A DNA stretch of 64,000 nucleotides from Micropterix aruncella (GCA_944548615.1 CALYMY010000049.1:124001-188000), one strand, 5' to 3'. Shown: positions 8,885 to 22,264, numbered from the stretch's first letter. Notes: generated by a model from the sequence alone, not told the origin. A program made the numbers and translations.

Positions 8885-10326
8885 AGGAGTTCCCTCGTCG
8901 GGAGCCAACCCTGGTGCAGCCAGCCATGTCATGGTGGAACTTAGTAATTGCCATCATAATGGAATGCCTATACCAAATTTCACGTCTCTACGGTTGACCG
9001 TTGAGGAGTTCCCTCGTCGGGAGCCAACCCTGGGTGCAGCAGCCATGTCATGGTGGAACTTAGTAATTGCCATCATAATGGAATGCCTATACCAAATTTT
9101 CACGTCTCTACGGTTGACCGTTGAGGAGTTCCCTCGTCGGGAGCCAACCCTGGGTGCAGCAGCGATGTCATGGTGGAACTTAGTAATTGCCATCATAATG
9201 GAATGCCTATACCAAATTTCACGTCTCTACGGTTGACCGTTGAGGAGTTCCCTCGTCGGGAGCCAACCTGGGTGCAGCAGCCATGTCATGGTGGAACTTA
9301 GTAATTGCCATCATAATGGAATGCCTATACCAAATTTCACGTCTCTACGGTTGACCGTTGAGGAGTTCCCTCGTCGGGAGCCAACCCTGGGTGCAGCAGC
9401 CATGTCATGGTGGAACTTAGTAATTGCCATCATAATGGAATGCCTATACCAAATTTCACGTCTCTACGGTTGACCGTTGAGGAGTTCCCTCGTCGGGAGC
9501 CAACCCTGGGTGCAGCAGCCATGTCATGGTGGAACTTAGTAATTGCCATCATAATGGAATGCCTATACCAAATTTCACGTCTCTACGGTTGACCGTTGAG
9601 GAGTTCCCTCGTCGGGAGCAACCCTGGGTGCAGCAGCCATGTCATGGTGGAACTTAGTAATTGCCATCATAATGGAATGCCTATACCAAATTTCACGTCT
9701 CTACGGTTGACCGTTGAGGAGTTCCCTCGTCGGGAGCCAACCCTGGGTGCAGCAGCGATGTCATGGTGGAACTTAGAAATTGCCGTCATAATGGAATGCC
9801 TATACCAAATTTCACGTCTCTACGGTTGACCGTTGAGGAGTTCCCTCGTCGGGAGCCAACCCTGGGTGCAGCAGCCATGTCATGGTGGAACTTAGTAATT
9901 GCCATCATAATGGAATGCCTATACCAAATTTCACGTCTCTACGGTTGACCGTTGAGGAGTTCCCTCGTCGGGAGCCAACCCTGGGTGCAGCAGCCATGTC
10001 ATGGTGGAACTTAGTAATTGCCATCATAATGGAATGCCTATACCAAATTTCACGTCTCTACGGTTGACCGTTGAGGAGTTCCCTCGTCGGGAGCCAACCC
10101 TGGGTGCAGCAGCCATGTCATGGTGGAACTTAGTAATTGCCATCATAATGGAATGCCTATACCAAATTTCACGTCTCTACGGTTGACCGTTGAGAAGTTC
10201 CCTCGTCGGGAGCCAACCCTGGGTGCAGCAGCCATGTCATGGTGGAACTTAGTAATTGCCATCATAATGGAATGCCTATACCAAATTTCACGTCTCTACG
10301 GTTGACCGTTGAGGAGTTCCCTCGTC
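8885..10326. repeat. 119-bp satellite array, U3 (12 copies, indel-rich)
   Basis: Twelve monomers, but the first seven carry several one-base indels: CCCTGGTGCAGCCAGCC in copy 1, an extra T in CAAATTTTCACG (about 9098), and lost C in GCCAACCTGGG (about 9269) and GGGAGCAACCC (about 9619). Monomer 3 is a mosaic, with GCGATG of type B but TAGTAATTGCCATC of type A. Position 8 is a normal B. The indels merge frames into a spurious 174-codon frame (8712-9236). Confidence 0.95.
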
Positions 10327-10458
10327 CTTGTCACGTACCTCTTTCCGTAGGTTGTTTACTCCTTTTAATGCGTTTAACGCCTCGCGGGCAATATCTCTGG
10401 CTCTTTCCGGTATTTCTTCGAAATTCCGAAACGGCACTTCTATTTCTGTGGTCTCCAT
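10288..10458 (-). CDS. Putative 5' coding exon frame (U3, E30A)
   Basis: One substitution at 10370 turns codon 30 from GAA to GCA (Glu to Ala) in the presumed helix. Start, donor and acceptor are unchanged. Confidence 0.4.
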   Translation of the reverse strand: METTEIEVPFRNFEEIPERARDIAREALNALKGVNNLRKEVRDKDEGTPQRSTVET

Positions 10459-10705
10459 ATTGTCTCTTCTCGTTGATCAAAGGCACTGAAAATGAAAATG
10501 AAAAAGCACAGATTAAATAGTATTGAAAAGTAATTAAAGAAGAAGAAGAAGACGAGATAAAAAGCAGAAGCAATGAAATGAAAAGCGTTCTAAAACCCTA
10601 TATTTTGACACCTCGCTTGTGTGTATATGGTAAAATAAAGAATATAATATTTAATTTATTAAACGAAGCCGCGGGAAAAATACTAAAACTCCCTTGGCTC
10701 GGATC

Positions 10706-10875
10706 GCTACTATTGAAAACAAACATCGTAAAATCGATAAATAAACTTTCGCAAGTATGACGAGGGCTGAAGTTACCATAGAAACAGAAATCGTTAAATC
10801 GATAAATATTCTATTGCGAGTCGGGCCACCGCCTGAGCTCGTTACTATGGAAACAAAACCGTTAAATCGATAAAT
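10706..10875 (-). promoter_or_regulatory. Triple X-box/ATCGATAA module (U3)
   Basis: Modules intact. The core nearby carries two substitutions, C to A at 10602 (shared with U4) and A to G at 10630 (private). The remainder to 11042 has no recognised content. Confidence 0.5.
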
Positions 10876-11042
10876 CAATATACCTATACAGATATTAAAT
10901 CGTCTATAATTCCGTTAATATTACTCAGATTTGAAAATTAAAAGAAGCGTTAGATGCGCAAAGCAAAACTCTATTAGATAATAATAAACAGGGAGGACTA
11001 TTGATGCCTTTTAGCGCAATAGCCCTCAAACGTCGGAAGCCA

Positions 11043-12913
11043 ATTTATTTCGAAAAATGTGATTTTTTCATAACAATTTCTATGTTCAAAATGAAAGTTT
11101 ATATAAAAAAATTCAAAATGTCAAAATTTCGAAAATGCCATTTCGTAGAGATTTCAAAGGCCTTCGTTCTGTCCGAACACCGTAACGCGTTAGGTTTACT
11201 CTATCTCGATTTATTTCGAAAAATGTGATTTTTTCATAATAATTTCCAAGTTCAAAATGAAAGTTTATATAAAAATTTTCAAAATATCAAAATTTCAAAA
11301 ATGCCATTTTGTAGAGCTTAAGCGGGGTGTCGATCTCGCCAAAGACCGCAACGCGGTAGGTTTACTCTATCTCGATTTATTTCGAAAAATGTGATTTTTT
11401 CATAACAATTTCTATGTTCAAAATGAAAGTTTATATAAAATTTTTCAAAATGTCAAAATTTCGAAAATGCCATTTTGTAGAGATTACCAAGGTCGTCGTT
11501 CTGTCCGAACGCCGTAACGCTATAGGTTTACTCTATCACGATCTTTTTCGAAAAATGTGATTTTTTCATAACAATTTCTATGTTTAAAATGAAATTTTAT
11601 ATAAAATTTTTCAAAATGTCAAAATTTCGAAAATGCCATTTTGTAGAGATTACCAAGGCCGTCGTTCTGTCCGAACGCCGTAACGCTATAGGTTTACTCT
11701 ATCACGATCTTTTTCGAAAAATGTGATTTTTTCATAATAATTTCTATGTTTAAAATGAAATTTTATATAAAATTTTTCAAAATGTCAAAATTTCAAAAAT
11801 GCCATTTTGTAGAGCTTAAGCGGGGTGTCGATCTAGCCAAAGACCGCAACGCGGTAGGTTTACTCTATCACGGTCTTTTTCGAAAAATGTCATTTATTCA
11901 TAACAATTTCTATGTTCAAAATGAAAGTTTATATAAAAAATTTCAAAATGTCAAAATTTCGAAAATGCCATTTCGTAGAGATTACCAAGGCCGTGGTTCT
12001 GTCCGAACGCCGTAACGCTATAGGTTTACTCTATCACGATCTTTTTCGAAAAATGTGATTTTTTCATTATAATTTCTATGTTTAAAATGAAATTTTATAT
12101 AAAATTTTTCAAAATGTCAAAATTTCAAAAATGCCATTTTGTAGAGCTTAAGCGGGGTGTCGATCTCGCCAAAGACCGCAACGCGGTAGGTTTACTCTAT
12201 CTCGATTTATTTCGAAAAATGTGATTTTTTCATAACAATTTCTATGTTCAAAATGAAAGTTTATATAAAAAATTTCAAAATGTCAAAATTTCGAAAATGC
12301 CATTTTGTAGAGATTACCAAGGCCGTCGTTCTGTCCGAACGCCGTAACCCTATAGGTTTACTCTATCACGATCTTTTTCGAAAAATGTGATTTTTTCATA
12401 ACAATTTCTATGTTTAAAATGAAATTTTATATAAAATTTTTCAAAATGTCAAAATTTCGAAAATGCCATTTTGTAGAGATTACCAAGGCCGTCGTTCTGT
12501 CCGAACGCCGTAACCCTATAGGTTTACTCTATCACGATCTTTTTCGAAAAATATGATTTTTTCATAATAATTTCTATGTTTAAAATGAAATTTTATATAA
12601 AATTTTTCAAAAAGTCAAAATTTCAAAAATGCCATTTTGTAGAGCTTAAGCGGGGTGTCGATCTCGCCAAAGACCGCAACGCGGTAGGTTTACTCTATCT
12701 CGTTCTTTTGTGAAAAATGTGATTTTTTCATAACAATTTCTATGTTCAAAATGAAAGTTTATATAAAAAATTTCAAAATGTCAAAATTTCGAAAATGCCA
12801 TTTCGTAGAGATTTCAAAGGCCTTCGTTATGCCCAAACACCGTAACGCGTTTTATTTACTCTATCACGGTCTTTTTCGAAAAATGACATTTATTCATAAC
12901 AATTTCTATGTTC
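11043..12913. repeat. 166-bp satellite array, U4 (11 copies)
   Basis: Standard order of 11 monomers; no private change noticed. Confidence 0.97.
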
Positions 12914-14356
12914 AGGAGTTCCCTCGTCGGGAGCCAACCCTGGGTGCAGCAGCCATGTCATGGTGGAACTTAGTAATTGCCATCATAATGGAATGCCTAT
13001 ACCAAATTTCACGTCTCTACGGTTGACCGTTGAGGAGTTCCCTCGTCGGGAGCCAACCCTGGGTGCAGCAGCCATGTCATGGTGGAACTTAGTAATTGCC
13101 ATCATAATGGAATGCCTATACCAAATTTCACGTCTCTACGGTTGACCGTTGAGGAGTTCCCTCGTCGGGAGCCAACCCTGGGTGCAGCAGCGATGTCATG
13201 GTGGAACTTAGAAATTGCCGTCATAATGGAATGCCTATACCAAATTTCACGTCTCTACGGTTGACCGTTGAGGAGTTCCCTCGTCGGGAGCCAACCCTGG
13301 GTGCAGCAGCCATGTCATGGTGGAACTTAGTAATTGCCATCATAATGGAATGCCTATACCAAATTTCACGTCTCTACGGTTGACCGTTGAGGAGTTCCCT
13401 CGTCGGGAGCCAACCCTGGGTGCAGCAGCCATGTCATGGTGGAACTTAGTAATTGCCATCATAATGGAATGCCTATACCAAATTTCACGTCTCTACGGTT
13501 GACCGTTGAGGAGTTCCCTCGTCGGGAGCCAACCCTGGGTGCAGCAGCCATGTCATGGTGGAACTTAGTAATTGCCATCATAATGGAATGCCTATACCAA
13601 ATTTCACGTCTCTACGGTTGACCGTTGAGGAGTTCCCTCGTCGGGAGCCAACCCTGGGTGCAGCAGCCATGTCATGGTGGAACTTAGTAATTGCCATCAT
13701 AATGGAATGCCTATACCAAATTTCACGTCTCTACGGTTGACCGTTGAGGAGTTCCCTCGTCGGGAGCCAACCCTGGGTGCAGCAGCGATGTCATGGTGGA
13801 ACTTAGAAATTGCCGTCATAATGGAATGCCTATACCAAATTTCACGTCTCTACGGTTGACCGTTGAGGAGTTCCCTCGTCGGGAGCCAACCCTGGGTGCA
13901 GCAGCCATGTCATGGTGGAACTTAGTAATTGCCATCATAATGGAATGCCTATACCAAATTTCACGTCTCTACGGTTGACCGTTGAGGAGTTCCCTCGTCG
14001 GGAGCCAACCCTGGGTGCAGCAGCCATGTCATGGTGGAACTTAGTAATTGCCATCATAATGGAATGCCTATACCAAATTTCACGTCTCTACGGTTGACCG
14101 TTGAGGAGTTCCCTCGTCGGGAGCCAACCCTGGGTGCAGCAGCCATGTCATGGTGGAACTTAGTAATTGCCATCATAATGGAATGCCTATACCAAATTTC
14201 ACGTCTCTACGGTTGACCGTTGAGAAGTTCCCTCGTCGGGAGCCAACCCTGGGTGCAGCAGCCATGTCATGGTGGAACTTAGTAATTGCCATCATAATGG
14301 AATGCCTATACCAAATTTCACGTCTCTACGGTTGACCGTTGAGGAGTTCCCTCGTC
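12914..14356. repeat. 119-bp satellite array, U4 (12 copies)
   Basis: Standard form with B at 3 and 8. It has none of the indels that mark the preceding U3 array, although the two cores share a variant. Confidence 0.97.
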
Positions 14357-14488
14357 CTTGTCACGTACCTCTTTCCGTAGGTTGTTTACTCCTTTTAATT
14401 CGTTTAACGCCTCGCGGGCAATATCTCTGGCTCTTTCCGGTATTTCTTCGAAATTCCGAAACGGCACTTCTATTTCTGTGGTCTCCAT
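14318..14488 (-). CDS. Putative 5' coding exon frame (U4)
   Basis: Identical to U1 over the frame; it lacks the Glu-to-Ala change of U3. The exon would be 14515-14369. Confidence 0.42.
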   Translation of the reverse strand: METTEIEVPFRNFEEIPERARDIAREALNELKGVNNLRKEVRDKDEGTPQRSTVET

Positions 14489-14735
14489 ATTGTCTCTTCT
14501 CGTTGATCAAAGGCACTGAAAATGAAAATGAAAAAGCACAGATTAAATAGTATTGAAAAGTAATTAAAGAAGAAGAAGAAGACGAGATAAAAAGCAGAAG
14601 CAATGAAATGAAAAGCGTTCTAAAACCCTATATTTTGACACCTCGCTTGTGTGTATATGATAAAATAAAGAATATAATATTTAATTTATTAAACGAAGCC
14701 GCGGGAAAAATACTAAAACTCCCTTGGCTCGGATC

Positions 14736-14905
14736 GCTACTATTGAAAACAAACATCGTAAAATCGATAAATAAACTTTCGCAAGTATGACGAGGGCTGA
14801 AGTTACCATAGAAACAGAAATCGTTAAATCGATAAATATTCTATTGCGAGTCGGGCCACCGCCTGAGCTCGTTACTATGGAAACAAAACCGTTAAATCGA
14901 TAAAT
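14736..14905 (-). promoter_or_regulatory. Triple X-box/ATCGATAA module (U4)
   Basis: Modules intact. The core has C to A at 14632, the same change as U3 at 10602. Confidence 0.5.
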
Positions 14906-15072
14906 CAATATACCTATACAGATATTAAATCGTCTATAATTCCGTTAATATTACTCAGATTTGAAAATTAAAAGAAGCGTTAGATGCGCAAAGCAAAACT
15001 CTATTAGATAATAATAAACAGGGAGGACTATTGATGCCTTTTAGCGCAATAGCCCTCAAACGTCGGAAGCCA

Positions 15073-16777
15073 ATTTATTTCGAAAAATGTGATTTTTTCA
15101 TAACAATTTCTATGTTCAAAATGAAAGTTTATATAAAAAAATTCAAAATGTCAAAATTTCGAAAATGCCATTTCGTAGAGATTTCAAAGGCCTTCGTTCT
15201 GTCCGAACACCGTAACGCGTTAGGTTTACTCTATCTCGATTTATTTCGAAAAATGTGATTTTTTCATAATAATTTCCAAGTTCAAAATGAAAGTTTATAT
15301 AAAAATTTTCAAAATATCAAAATTTCAAAAATGCCATTTTGTAGAGCTTAAGCGGGGTGTCGATCTCGCCAAAGACCGCAACGCGGTAGGTTTACTCTAT
15401 CTCGATTTATTTCGAAAAATGTGATTTTTTCATAACAATTTCTATGTTCAAAATGAAAGTTTATATAAAATTTTTCAAAATGTCAAAATTTCGAAAATGC
15501 CATTTTGTAGAGATTACCAAGGTCGTCGTTCTGTCCGAACGCCGTAACGCTATAGGTTTACTCTATCACGATCTTTTTCGAAAAATGTGATTTTTTCATA
15601 ACAATTTCTATGTTTAAAATGAAATTTTATATAAAATTTTTCAAAATGTCAAAATTTCGAAAATGCCATTTTGTAGAGATTACCAAGGCCGTCGTTCTGT
15701 CCGAACGCCGTAACGCTATAGGTTTACTCTATCACGATCTTTTTCGAAAAATGTGATTTTTTCATAATAATTTCTATGTTTAAAATGAAATTTTATATAA
15801 AATTTTTCAAAATGTCAAAATTTCAAAAATGCCATTTTGTAGAGCTTAAGCGGGGTGTCGATCTAGCCAAAGACCGCAACGCGGTAGGTTTACTCTATCA
15901 CGGTCTTTTTCGAAAAATGTCATTTATTCATAACAATTTCTATGTTCAAAATGAAAGTTTATATAAAAAATTTCAAAATGTCAAAATTTCGAAAATGCCA
16001 TTTCGTAGAGATTACCAAGGCCGTGGTTCTGTCCGAACGCCGTAACGCTATAGGTTTACTCTATCACGATCTTTTTCGAAAAATGTGATTTTTTCATTAT
16101 AATTTCTATGTTTAAAATGAAATTTTATATAAAATTTTTCAAAATGTCAAAATTTCAAAAATGCCATTTTGTAGAGCTTAAGCGGGGTGTCGATCTCGCC
16201 AAAGACCGCAACGCGGTAGGTTTACTCTATCTCGATTTATTTCGAAAAATGTGATTTTTTCATAACAATTTCTATGTTCAAAATGAAAGTTTATATAAAA
16301 AATTTCAAAATGTCAAAATTTCGAAAATGCCATTTTGTAGAGATTACCAAGGCCGTCGTTCTGTCCGAACGCCGTAACCCTATAGGTTTACTCTATCACG
16401 ATCTTTTTCGAAAAATATGATTTTTTCATAATAATTTCTATGTTTAAAATGAAATTTTATATAAAATTTTTCAAAAAGTCAAAATTTCAAAAATGCCATT
16501 TTGTAGAGCTTAAGCGGGGTGTCGATCTCGCCAAAGACCGCAACGCGGTAGGTTTACTCTATCTCGTTCTTTTGTGAAAAATGTGATTTTTTCATAACAA
16601 TTTCTATGTTCAAAATGAAAGTTTATATAAAAAATTTCAAAATGTCAAAATTTCGAAAATGCCATTTCGTAGAGATTTCAAAGGCCTTCGTTATGCCCAA
16701 ACACCGTAACGCGTTTTATTTACTCTATCACGGTCTTTTTCGAAAAATGACATTTATTCATAACAATTTCTATGTTC
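15073..16777. repeat. 166-bp satellite array, U5 (10 copies)
   Basis: 1,705 bp, exactly one 166-bp monomer short. Monomers 8 and 9 (both beta with GTAACCCTATAGG) are fused into one. It begins like copy 8 (AAAAAATTTCAAAATG) and ends like copy 9 (AAAAATATGATTTTTTCATAATAA). This is an in-register exchange between adjacent beta monomers. Confidence 0.96.
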
Positions 16778-18220
16778 AGGAGTTCCCTCGTCGGGAGCCA
16801 ACCCTGGGTGCAGCAGCCATGTCATGGTGGAACTTAGTAATTGCCATCATAATGGAATGCCTATACCAAATTTCACGTCTCTACGGTTGACCGTTGAGGA
16901 GTTCCCTCGTCGGGAGCCAACCCTGGGTGCAGCAGCCATGTCATGGTGGAACTTAGTAATTGCCATCATAATGGAATGCCTATACCAAATTTCACGTCTC
17001 TACGGTTGACCGTTGAGGAGTTCCCTCGTCGGGAGCCAACCCTGGGTGCAGCAGCGATGTCATGGTGGAACTTAGAAATTGCCGTCATAATGGAATGCCT
17101 ATACCAAATTTCACGTCTCTACGGTTGACCGTTGAGGAGTTCCCTCGTCGGGAGCCAACCCTGGGTGCAGCAGCCATGTCATGGTGGAACTTAGTAATTG
17201 CCATCATAATGGAATGCCTATACCAAATTTCACGTCTCTACGGTTGACCGTTGAGGAGTTCCCTCGTCGGGAGCCAACCCTGGGTGCAGCAGCCATGTCA
17301 TGGTGGAACTTAGTAATTGCCATCATAATGGAATGCCTATACCAAATTTCACGTCTCTACGGTTGACCGTTGAGGAGTTCCCTCGTCGGGAGCCAACCCT
17401 GGGTGCAGCAGCCATGTCATGGTGGAACTTAGTAATTGCCATCATAATGGAATGCCTATACCAAATTTCACGTCTCTACGGTTGACCGTTGAGGAGTTCC
17501 CTCGTCGGGAGCCAACCCTGGGTGCAGCAGCCATGTCATGGTGGAACTTAGTAATTGCCATCATAATGGAATGCCTATACCAAATTTCACGTCTCTACGG
17601 TTGACCGTTGAGGAGTTCCCTCGTCGGGAGCCAACCCTGGGTGCAGCAGCGATGTCATGGTGGAACTTAGAAATTGCCGTCATAATGGAATGCCTATACC
17701 AAATTTCACGTCTCTACGGTTGACCGTTGAGGAGTTCCCTCGTCGGGAGCCAACCCTGGGTGCAGCAGCCATGTCATGGTGGAACTTAGTAATTGCCATC
17801 ATAATGGAATGCCTATACCAAATTTCACGTCTCTACGGTTGACCGTTGAGGAGTTCCCTCGTCGGGAGCCAACCCTGGGTGCAGCAGCCATGTCATGGTG
17901 GAACTTAGTAATTGCCATCATAATGGAATGCCTATACCAAATTTCACGTCTCTACGGTTGACCGTTGAGGAGTTCCCTCGTCGGGAGCCAACCCTGGGTG
18001 CAGCAGCCATGTCATGGTGGAACTTAGTAATTGCCATCATAATGGAATGCCTATACCAAATTTCACGTCTCTACGGTTGACCGTTGAGAAGTTCCCTCGT
18101 CGGGAGCCAACCCTGGGTGCAGCAGCCATGTCATGGTGGAACTTAGTAATTGCCATCATAATGGAATGCCTATACCAAATTTCACGTCTCTACGGTTGAC
18201 CGTTGAGGAGTTCCCTCGTC
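16778..18220. repeat. 119-bp satellite array, U5 (12 copies)
   Basis: Standard form, B at positions 3 and 8, GAGAAG at the last copy. Confidence 0.97.
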
Positions 18221-18352
18221 CTTGTCACGTACCTCTTTCCGTAGGTTGTTTACTCCTTTTAATTCGTTTAACGCCTCGCGGGCAATATCTCTGGCTCTTT
18301 CCGGTATTTCTTCGAAATTCCGAAACGGCACTTCTATTTCTGTGGTCTCCAT
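18182..18352 (-). CDS. Putative 5' coding exon frame (U5)
   Basis: Unchanged from U1; ATG at 18352-18350, exon 18379-18233. Confidence 0.42.
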   Translation of the reverse strand: METTEIEVPFRNFEEIPERARDIAREALNELKGVNNLRKEVRDKDEGTPQRSTVET

Positions 18353-18599
18353 ATTGTCTCTTCTCGTTGATCAAAGGCACTGAAAATGAAAATGAAAAAG
18401 CACAGATTAAATAGTATTGAAAAGTAATTAAAGAAGAAGAAGAAGACGAGATAAAAAGCAGAAGCAATGAAATGAAAAGCGTTCTAAAACCCTATCTTTT
18501 GACACCTCGCTTGTGTGTATATGATAAAATAAAGAATATAATATTTAATTTATTAAACGAAGCCGCGGGAAAAATACTAAAACTCCCTTGGCTCGGATC

Positions 18600-18769
18600 G
18601 CTACTATTGAAAACAAACATCGTAAAATCGATAAATAAACTTTCGCAAGTATGACGAGGGCTGAAGTTACCATAGAAACAGAAATCGTTAAATCGATAAA
18701 TATTCTATTGCGAGTCGGGCCACCGCCTGAGCTCGTTACTATGGAAACAAAACCGTTAAATCGATAAAT
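18600..18769 (-). promoter_or_regulatory. Triple X-box/ATCGATAA module (U5)
   Basis: Intact. The core has the common C at the site where U3 and U4 have A. 18770-18936 has no recognised content. Confidence 0.5.
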
Positions 18770-18936
18770 CAATATACCTATACAGATATTAAATCGTCTA
18801 TAATTCCGTTAATATTACTCAGATTTGAAAATTAAAAGAAGCGTTAGATGCGCAAAGCAAAACTCTATTAGATAATAATAAACAGGGAGGACTATTGATG
18901 CCTTTTAGCGCAATAGCCCTCAAACGTCGGAAGCCA

Positions 18937-20807
18937 ATTTATTTCGAAAAATGTGATTTTTTCATAACAATTTCTATGTTCAAAATGAAAGTTTATATAA
19001 AAAAATTCAAAATGTCAAAATTTCGAAAATGCCATTTCGTAGAGATTTCAAAGGCCTTCGTTCTGTCCGAACACCGTAACGCGTTAGGTTTACTCTATCT
19101 CGATTTATTTCGAAAAATGTGATTTTTTCATAATAATTTCCAAGTTCAAAATGAAAGTTTATATAAAAATTTTCAAAATATCAAAATTTCAAAAATGCCA
19201 TTTTGTAGAGCTTAAGCGGGGTGTCGATCTCGCCAAAGACCGCAACGCGGTAGGTTTACTCTATCTCGATTTATTTCGAAAAATGTGATTTTTTCATAAC
19301 AATTTCTATGTTCAAAATGAAAGTTTATATAAAATTTTTCAAAATGTCAAAATTTCGAAAATGCCATTTTGTAGAGATTACCAAGGTCGTCGTTCTGTCC
19401 GAACGCCGTAACGCTATAGGTTTACTCTATCACGATCTTTTTCGAAAAATGTGATTTTTTCATAACAATTTCTATGTTTAAAATGAAATTTTATATAAAA
19501 TTTTTCAAAATGTCAAAATTTCGAAAATGCCATTTTGTAGAGATTACCAAGGCCGTCGTTCTGTCCGAACGCCGTAACGCTATAGGTTTACTCTATCACG
19601 ATCTTTTTCGAAAAATGTGATTTTTTCATAATAATTTCTATGTTTAAAATGAAATTTTATATAAAATTTTTCAAAATGTCAAAATTTCAAAAATGCCATT
19701 TTGTAGAGCTTAAGCGGGGTGTCGATCTAGCCAAAGACCGCAACGCGGTAGGTTTACTCTATCACGGTCTTTTTCGAAAAATGTCATTTATTCATAACAA
19801 TTTCTATGTTCAAAATGAAAGTTTATATAAAAAATTTCAAAATGTCAAAATTTCGAAAATGCCATTTCGTAGAGATTACCAAGGCCGTGGTTCTGTCCGA
19901 ACGCCGTAACGCTATAGGTTTACTCTATCACGATCTTTTTCGAAAAATGTGATTTTTTCATTATAATTTCTATGTTTAAAATGAAATTTTATATAAAATT
20001 TTTCAAAATGTCAAAATTTCAAAAATGCCATTTTGTAGAGCTTAAGCGGGGTGTCGATCTCGCCAAAGACCGCAACGCGGTAGGTTTACTCTATCTCGAT
20101 TTATTTCGAAAAATGTGATTTTTTCATAACAATTTCTATGTTCAAAATGAAAGTTTATATAAAAAATTTCAAAATGTCAAAATTTCGAAAATGCCATTTT
20201 GTAGAGATTACCAAGGCCGTCGTTCTGTCCGAACGCCGTAACCCTATAGGTTTACTCTATCACGATCTTTTTCGAAAAATGTGATTTTTTCATAACAATT
20301 TCTATGTTTAAAATGAAATTTTATATAAAATTTTTCAAAATGTCAAAATTTCGAAAATGCCATTTTGTAGAGATTACCAAGGCCGTCGTTCTGTCCGAAC
20401 GCCGTAACCCTATAGGTTTACTCTATCACGATCTTTTTCGAAAAATATGATTTTTTCATAATAATTTCTATGTTTAAAATGAAATTTTATATAAAATTTT
20501 TCAAAAAGTCAAAATTTCAAAAATGCCATTTTGTAGAGCTTAAGCGGGGTGTCGATCTCGCCAAAGACCGCAACGCGGTAGGTTTACTCTATCTCGTTCT
20601 TTTGTGAAAAATGTGATTTTTTCATAACAATTTCTATGTTCAAAATGAAAGTTTATATAAAAAATTTCAAAATGTCAAAATTTCGAAAATGCCATTTCGT
20701 AGAGATTTCAAAGGCCTTCGTTATGCCCAAACACCGTAACGCGTTTTATTTACTCTATCACGGTCTTTTTCGAAAAATGACATTTATTCATAACAATTTC
20801 TATGTTC
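18937..20807. repeat. 166-bp satellite array, U6 (11 copies)
   Basis: Standard order, restoring monomers 8 and 9 as separate copies after the U5 fusion. Confidence 0.97.
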
Positions 20808-22132
20808 AGGAGTTCCCTCGTCGGGAGCCAACCCTGGGTGCAGCAGCCATGTCATGGTGGAACTTAGTAATTGCCATCATAATGGAATGCCTATACCAAA
20901 TTTCACGTCTCTACGGTTGACCGTTGAGGAGTTCCCTCGTCGGGAGCCAACCCTGGGTGCAGCAGCCATGTCATGGTGGAACTTAGTAATTGCCATCATA
21001 ATGGAATGCCTATACCAAATTTCACGTCTCTACGGTTGACCGTTGAGGAGTTCCCTCGTCGGGAGCCAACCCTGGGTGCAGCAGCGATGTCATGGTGGAA
21101 CTTAGAAATTGCCGTCATAATGGAATGCCTATACCAAAATTTCACGTCTCTACGGTTGACCGTTGAGGAGTTCCCTCGTCGGGAGCCAACCCTGGGTGCA
21201 GCAGCCATGTCATGGTGGAACTTAGTAATTGCCATCATAATGGAATGCCTATACCAAATTTCACGTCTCTACGGTTGACCGTTGAGGAGTTCCCTCGTCG
21301 GGAGCCAACCCTGGGTGCAGCAGCCATGTCATGGTGGAACTTAGTAATTGCCATCATAATGGAATGCCTATACCAAATTTCACGTCTCTACGGTTGACCG
21401 TTGAGGAGTTCCCTCGTCGGGAGCCAACCCTGGGTGCAGCAGCCATGTCATGGTGGAACTTAGTAATTGCCATCATAATGGAATGCCTATACCAAATTTC
21501 ACGTCTCTACGGTTGACCGTTGAGGAGTTCCCTCGTCGGGAGCCAACCCTGGGTGCAGCAGCCATGTCATGGTGGAACTTAGTAATTGCCATCATAATGG
21601 AATGCCTATACCAAATTTCACGTCTCTACGGTTGACCGTTGAGGAGTTCCCTCGTCGGGAGCCAACCCTGGGTGCAGCAGCGATGTCATGGTGGAACTTA
21701 GAAATTGCCGTCATAATGGAATGCCTATACCAAATTTCACGTCTCTACGGTTGACCGTTGAGGAGTTCCCTCGTCGGGAGCCAACCCTGGGTGCAGCAGC
21801 CATGTCATGGTGGAACTTAGTAATTGCCATCATAATGGAATGCCTATACCAAATTTCACGTCTCTACGGTTGACCGTTGAGGAGTTCCCTCGTCGGGAGC
21901 CAACCCTGGGTGCAGCAGCCATGTCATGGTGGAACTTAGTAATTGCCATCATAATGGAATGCCTATACCAAATTTCACGTCTCTACGGTTGACCGTTGAG
22001 AAGTTCCCTCGTCGGGAGCCAACCCTGGGTGCAGCAGCCATGTCATGGTGGAACTTAGTAATTGCCATCATAATGGAATGCCTATACCAAATTTCACGTC
22101 TCTACGGTTGACCGTTGAGGAGTTCCCTCGTC
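20808..22132. repeat. 119-bp satellite array, U6 (11 copies)
   Basis: One A-type monomer is missing after the second B (order AABAAAABAAA'). Monomer 3 has an extra A (ACCAAAATTTC at about 21137), making it 120 bp. This lets frames on both strands read through two monomers and explains the longer spurious frames here. Confidence 0.96.
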
Positions 22133-22264
22133 CTTGTCACGTACCTCTTTCCGTAGGTTGTTTACTCCTTTTAATTCGTTTAACGCCTCGCGGGCAATAT
22201 CTCTGGCTCTTTCCGGTATTTCTTCGAAATTCCGAAACGGCACTTCTATTTCTGTGGTCTCCAT
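22094..22264 (-). CDS. Putative 5' coding exon frame (U6)
   Basis: Unchanged from U1; exon 22291-22145. Confidence 0.42.
   Translation of the reverse strand: METTEIEVPFRNFEEIPERARDIAREALNELKGVNNLRKEVRDKDEGTPQRSTVET

Noticed and set aside
8712..9236. 174-codon + strand frame, the longest in the window
   Set aside because: It exists only because one-base indels in U3 join repeat frames; no other unit has it.
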